A stretch of DNA of 64,000 nucleotides from Hyphomonas johnsonii MHS-2 (GTDB lineage Bacteria; Pseudomonadota; Alphaproteobacteria; Caulobacterales; Hyphomonadaceae), in assembly GCF_000685275.1 (NCBI RefSeq), contig NZ_ARYK01000001.1, positions 124,001-188,000 of the forward strand, read 5' to 3'. Positions 60,754-64,000 of this stretch are shown here, piece after piece; the first letter of the stretch is position 1; each line of letters opens with the position of its first letter. Below the pieces are notes generated by a model, which was not told the origin of the DNA, ran no database searches, and saw nothing but the letters and a program-made list of their open reading frames with translations. Position numbers and translations under genes: made by a program.

Positions 60754-61341
60754 TCAGCGGATATAGCGGATCGCGAAACTGGTCAGGGCGACGCGGATGA
60801 CTTCGCCGCGGACGTTGCCGGCGATCACGATGTCGCCGATCATCGGGGCAATGCCTTCGGCTTCGAAGCTTGCGCCGCTGAGGGAGATATCGAGAACGCG
60901 GCACTTCAGTTCCCGGCCGTCTTTGAGAATCAGGATGGCCGGGCCAGTTGCGGATGAACGGGGCGCGGCGCGCTCTTCATCGAGACCGAGCTGGTCCTTG
61001 TTGAGCAACCAGGTGAGGCGGTCGGCCAGCTTGTCACGCTTGTGTTCGGCGGTTCGGAACTGGACCGCGAAGCCGGTCGGCATCGGGCGAATGACGTTTG
61101 CGGCGACGCGGCCGAGATCGTCGAAATAGCAGACCACCGGTGCACCGGCCGGCGGGCGCATGTCCGATGCGATGAGCGCCCCGGAGCAGGAAATATTGAT
61201 CGTTACAAAGTCGTGGTCGTCGCTGGTAGCGTCGAGGAAGCGCCCGGCCAGCTGAAGGGGCACGCGCTTGAACAGGCGGCGATCCTTGTTGAGTCTCAAT
61301 AGCGGGCCATTATTGGCTGCGGTCCTTAGGGCAATTGTCAT
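60754..61341 (-). CDS. Tandem PilZ-domain protein
   Basis: The 195-aa protein has a first PilZ domain with both c-di-GMP motifs: RxxxR in RRLFKR and NxSxxG in TINISCSGAL. The second domain (from about residue 115) has DxSxxG in VLDISLSGASFE but no clear RxxxR, so it may not bind. It should act as a c-di-GMP receptor in the cytoplasm. ATG 61341 follows GGGAG. The EAL protein encoded at 50168 could supply the turnover side of the same second messenger. Confidence 0.88.
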   Translation of the reverse strand: MTIALRTAANNGPLLRLNKDRRLFKRVPLQLAGRFLDATSDDHDFVTINISCSGALIASDMRPPAGAPVVCYFDDLGRVAANVIRPMPTGFAVQFRTAEHKRDKLADRLTWLLNKDQLGLDEERAAPRSSATGPAILILKDGRELKCRVLDISLSGASFEAEGIAPMIGDIVIAGNVRGEVIRVALTSFAIRYIR

Positions 61342-61493
61342 CCGCTGCTCCCGGCAACCTTGCAAACAAGGCCCGTCGATCCCCTGATCGCTTTACTTAA
61401 CCAATTTTCGTTCACAAAGTGTTTCGAAACCCAGTCCAGCTTGCCAGGCATGCGCACGCTGTGATGTCCGATTTTGCTTGGAGAACCTGTTTT

Positions 61494-63125
61494 ATGGAAA
61501 CCTATGACTATGTGATCGTTGGGGCAGGCAGTGCCGGCTGCACACTGGCAAACCGTCTGTCTGCCGACCCCGCGATCAAGGTCTGCCTGATCGAAGCGGG
61601 CAAGAAGGACAATTCGCTGATGGTGCGGATGCCGGCTGGTGTTGGCAATCTGATCAAGCAGGCCAATGACTACAATTGGGGGTTCCATACCGCAGCCCAG
61701 AAGCACATGAATGGGCGCAAGCTCTACTGGCCGCGCGGGAAAGGCTGGGGAGGATCGTCTTCGATCAATGGCATGATCTACATTCGCGGCCATGCCGGCG
61801 ACTATGACCAGTGGGGCCAGATGGGCCTGCGGGGCTGGAGCTATGCCGATGTATTGCCCTACTTCAAGCGCTCCGAGGCGTATGAAGGCGGCGAAACGGA
61901 TTTTCATGGCGGCGGCGGACCGCTCAACGTATCGGAAAGCCCGCTGTCAGCGCCGATCTATCGCGCCTTCCTGCAGGCCGGCGAGCAGGCCGGCTACAAG
62001 CTGACCGACGATTTCAACGGCGCGTCGCAGGAGGGCTTTGGCCGGTACCAGCGGACGATCCACAAGGGCGAGCGCTGGAGTGCATCCTATGCCTACCTGC
62101 GGCCCATTGTCGGCGTGCGGCCCAATCTGACGGTGATTTCAACCGGCCTCGTCACGCGGGTGTTGATCGAGAATGGCCGCGCGACGGGTGTCGAAGTAGT
62201 CGAGGGCATCGGCAGCCTGACGCAGGTGATCAAGGCTGACGTCGAAGTGGTGGTGTGCGCCGGCGCCGTCCAGTCGCCGCAGATCCTGATGCTGTCGGGT
62301 ATCGGCAATCCGGAACACCTTGACCGGTTCAGCATCCCGGCAAAGGTCAAGTCGATGGGGGTCGGGCAGAACCTGCAGGATCACCTGGACGTCACCGTGA
62401 TCCATGAAATGACCCAGCCGGTGTCGGCCTATTCGGCCCAGAAGGGCCTCAAGAAGGTCGGCGTGGGCCTGCGTTATCTCTACAATCAGACCGGCGCGGG
62501 GGCGGACAACCACCTCCAGGTCGGCGCTTTCCTGAATTCGCGCGAAGGCCTCGCGATGCCGGACATCCAGGTCCACCTCGTCAATGCCATCATGATGGAT
62601 CACGGCAATCACGATGCCCAGAAGGATGGCTTTACCGTGCATGCCTGTCAGTTACGCCCGGAAAGCCGGGGCACGATCTGCCTGGCGTCCAGCGACCCGT
62701 TCGACGCGCCGTCCATAGACCCGAACTACCTGGCGACGGAGGAAGACCGGCGGGCGATGCGCGAGGCGGTCAAGATGATGCGTGACGTGTGTTCGCAATC
62801 GGCCCTGGACGCCCTGCGCGGGACCGAGATATTGCCCGGCGTCAGCGTCGAGACCGATGAAGACATTGATGCCTTCGTGCGGCGCACGGGTGAAACGATC
62901 TATCACCCTGTCGGGACGGTCGCGATGGGGGCCGACGACGACAGCCCGGTCGACGACCAGCTGAAAGTGCGCGGTGTCGACGGGCTGCGTGTGGTCGATG
63001 CGTCAGTGATCCCGACCCTGATCGGCGGCAATACCAACGCGCCGACGATCATGATCGCCGAGAAGGCGGCCGACATGATGCTGGGAAAACCGGCGCTTGC
63101 CCGCCAGGAGGCGGTACCGGCCTAG
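61494..63125 (+). CDS. GMC family FAD-dependent oxidoreductase (choline dehydrogenase-like)
   Basis: The 543-aa flavoprotein has the Rossmann motif VIVGAGSAGCTLANRL near the N-terminus, the GMC signature GKGWGGSSSINGMIYIRG and the catalytic pair His471 (HPVGTVAMG) and Asn515 (GGNTNAPT). It oxidises an alcohol, with choline-like or aliphatic alcohol substrates being typical for this branch. ATG 61494 has GGAG ten bases before. No betaine aldehyde dehydrogenase is adjacent, so choline itself is not favoured. Confidence 0.94.
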   Translation: METYDYVIVGAGSAGCTLANRLSADPAIKVCLIEAGKKDNSLMVRMPAGVGNLIKQANDYNWGFHTAAQKHMNGRKLYWPRGKGWGGSSSINGMIYIRGHAGDYDQWGQMGLRGWSYADVLPYFKRSEAYEGGETDFHGGGGPLNVSESPLSAPIYRAFLQAGEQAGYKLTDDFNGASQEGFGRYQRTIHKGERWSASYAYLRPIVGVRPNLTVISTGLVTRVLIENGRATGVEVVEGIGSLTQVIKADVEVVVCAGAVQSPQILMLSGIGNPEHLDRFSIPAKVKSMGVGQNLQDHLDVTVIHEMTQPVSAYSAQKGLKKVGVGLRYLYNQTGAGADNHLQVGAFLNSREGLAMPDIQVHLVNAIMMDHGNHDAQKDGFTVHACQLRPESRGTICLASSDPFDAPSIDPNYLATEEDRRAMREAVKMMRDVCSQSALDALRGTEILPGVSVETDEDIDAFVRRTGETIYHPVGTVAMGADDDSPVDDQLKVRGVDGLRVVDASVIPTLIGGNTNAPTIMIAEKAADMMLGKPALARQEAVPA

Positions 63126-63128
63126 GGG

Positions 63129-63680
63129 TCAGGCGTTGCTGGCAACCAGGCGCAGATTCGGTCCCTCGACACGCGTGTCGGGCGGAACGAGCATGGAAAC
63201 GCGGTGGCGCCAGATCGGGCGTCCGGCCAGCAGCGCTTCGCCACCCAGCGTCTGGTAGAGGCCGAGCAGGCGCGGCGCCGTGGCCGGCATGCCGGCATGG
63301 ACGAGCGGCATCAGCGTGATTTCGATCTCGACCCGCTGGCCCGTCAGTGTCTCGCCGCGACCGCGGATGACACCGGGAGCCCCGTCGAATCGGACAGCTT
63401 CCATGAAATGGGCCATCATGGCGCGGTCCGGCCCGCTCCAGAAATTCAGGAAGTTGTGATGCGTCAGGTCGCGGCCGAGCAGGCCTGAAAGGCCCTCGCC
63501 GGCGGTGCGGAAGGTCCACGCACTGTCGGGCATGCGCTGGACCACGAACAATTGCTTGATCAGGTCCGGATGGTCTGCGACGCGGGGGTCGTCGACCGTA
63601 TTGCCGGACGGGCTTGCACTCATGCGGCGCCAGGCGTCGATCAGGACCTTAGTGTTTGGGTGTATGGACCGGTCGATCAT
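63129..63680 (-). CDS. PAS-domain protein (PAS_5 type)
   Basis: The 183-aa protein has a PAS-like core: LFVVQRMPDSAWTFRTAGEGLSGLLGRDLTHHNFLNFWSG, then MMAHFMEAVRFDGAPGVIRGRGE and a beta strand region LMPLVHAGMPATAPRLLGLYQTLGG. This pattern matches PAS_5 (formerly DUF1488-like) proteins that are numerous in Alphaproteobacteria. No output domain is visible. ATG 63680 with GGAG ten bases upstream was chosen. It is convergent with the GMC gene, 3 bp away. Confidence 0.85.
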   Translation of the reverse strand: MIDRSIHPNTKVLIDAWRRMSASPSGNTVDDPRVADHPDLIKQLFVVQRMPDSAWTFRTAGEGLSGLLGRDLTHHNFLNFWSGPDRAMMAHFMEAVRFDGAPGVIRGRGETLTGQRVEIEITLMPLVHAGMPATAPRLLGLYQTLGGEALLAGRPIWRHRVSMLVPPDTRVEGPNLRLVASNA

Positions 63681-64000
63681 GACTGGCTGTCTCCGTGGTG
63701 ATGCGTTTGCCCCTGATGGGCATTCCGGAGGTATCTTTCGCAATATCCATTCCAGTCCGCGCGGATCATGCGTGAGGGGAAATCTCCGTGGCAAGCACCG
63801 CCAAATTCCCCTGTCAGGGAGCGCAGACCCTCCAAAAGCGCCGCTCCGGGACACGCACTCCAGTCTTGCGTGTCAGGGCGACACAGTGACGACGGAAGCT
63901 CCGCATTGCATTCCGCCGCCCTCTATCTAACCCGTGTCCGGCGAGTCACGCCCATTAATCTTTTTTTGGGTTTGTGAAGTGCAGGTCTTGCGAAGTGGGG
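63681..64000. other. 320-bp region at the right edge without a recognised gene
   Basis: No convincing coding frame, RNA gene or operator is visible. It presumably holds the promoter of the minus-strand PAS gene (63129-63680) and perhaps of a gene beyond the window. A T-rich run lies at 63960-63967. Confidence 0.4.

Noticed and set aside
61410-61424. Second LexA-like box GTTC-ACAAAGT-GTTT between the PilZ and GMC genes
   Set aside because: One mismatch in the second half-site and neither gene is an expected SOS member, so chance is likely.
63768-63977. Short plus-strand open frame at the right edge
   Set aside because: No ribosome binding site, atypical composition and no recognisable motif.

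Overview
This window reads as a high-GC alphaproteobacterial chromosome. The best guess is the Hyphomonadaceae (Hyphomonas-like), inferred at low confidence. Three things support the class: the gene order murA-DUF2948-hisD-UPF0262-infA-maf, a ctaC-ctaD-ctaB-coxF-ctaG-ctaE-surf1-thrC respiratory cluster, and a GTTC-N7-GTTC LexA-type box. Genes are packed tightly, with many 4-bp ATGA/GTGA overlaps, and almost every large frame opposite a recognised gene is a GC-driven shadow.

Region 1 (1-3553) is the right end of an integrated mobile element. It holds the C-terminus of a VirD4/TraG coupling protein, three small element-type genes and a large serine recombinase whose frame runs into a tRNA-Thr(GGT) gene. 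By eye its base composition is poorer in GC than the rest. A LexA-type box overlaps a good promoter upstream of the recombinase unit. Region 2 (3632-10858) is core chromosome: a small basic protein coupled to a cytochrome P450, then murA, DUF2948, hisD, UPF0262, infA, maf, an acetyltransferase and an SDR with a FabL-like YX6K active site. Region 3 (10901-18560) carries an ECF sigma factor with two small membrane proteins, a DSP-like phosphatase, a lipoprotein, a MAPEG protein, pmbA, a CysQ-like phosphatase fused to DUF4170, and an MsbA-like ABC exporter.

Region 4 (18565-25381) has a DsbA-like oxidoreductase/enoyl-CoA hydratase pair divergent from a MarR regulator and a metallo-hydrolase lipoprotein, with a perfect 16-bp inverted repeat between them. 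A copper module (copA-csoR with a CsoR-like operator) and an HWE-type histidine kinase follow. Region 5 (25530-35639) holds ubiA, an aldo/keto reductase, a TolB-like/TPR membrane protein, an unusual ribbon-helix-helix protein with a transmembrane segment, an aldehyde dehydrogenase, rsmE, an acetyltransferase, a DUF6891 protein and gshA. Region 6 (35771-41653) has a POT transporter, a rhodanese, tldD, an AI-2E-family permease coupled to a DUF1328 protein, and a TPR protein. tldD and pmbA, the two partners of a TldD/TldE protease, are both in the window.

Region 7 (41806-50157) is the aa3-type cytochrome c oxidase cluster with its heme and copper assembly factors, followed by thrC and an acetyltransferase. 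Region 8 (50168-64000) is mixed: an EAL protein, YqgE, a Prx5-type peroxiredoxin, an SPFH/NfeD pair separated by a strong hairpin, an S10 peptidase, an alpha/beta hydrolase, an HxlR regulator divergent from an AhpD-like protein and a methyltransferase, a PhoH-like ATPase with a structured terminator-bearing leader, a gamma carbonic anhydrase-like protein, a tandem PilZ protein, a GMC oxidoreductase and a PAS protein. I saw no CRISPR array, rRNA or insertion sequence.
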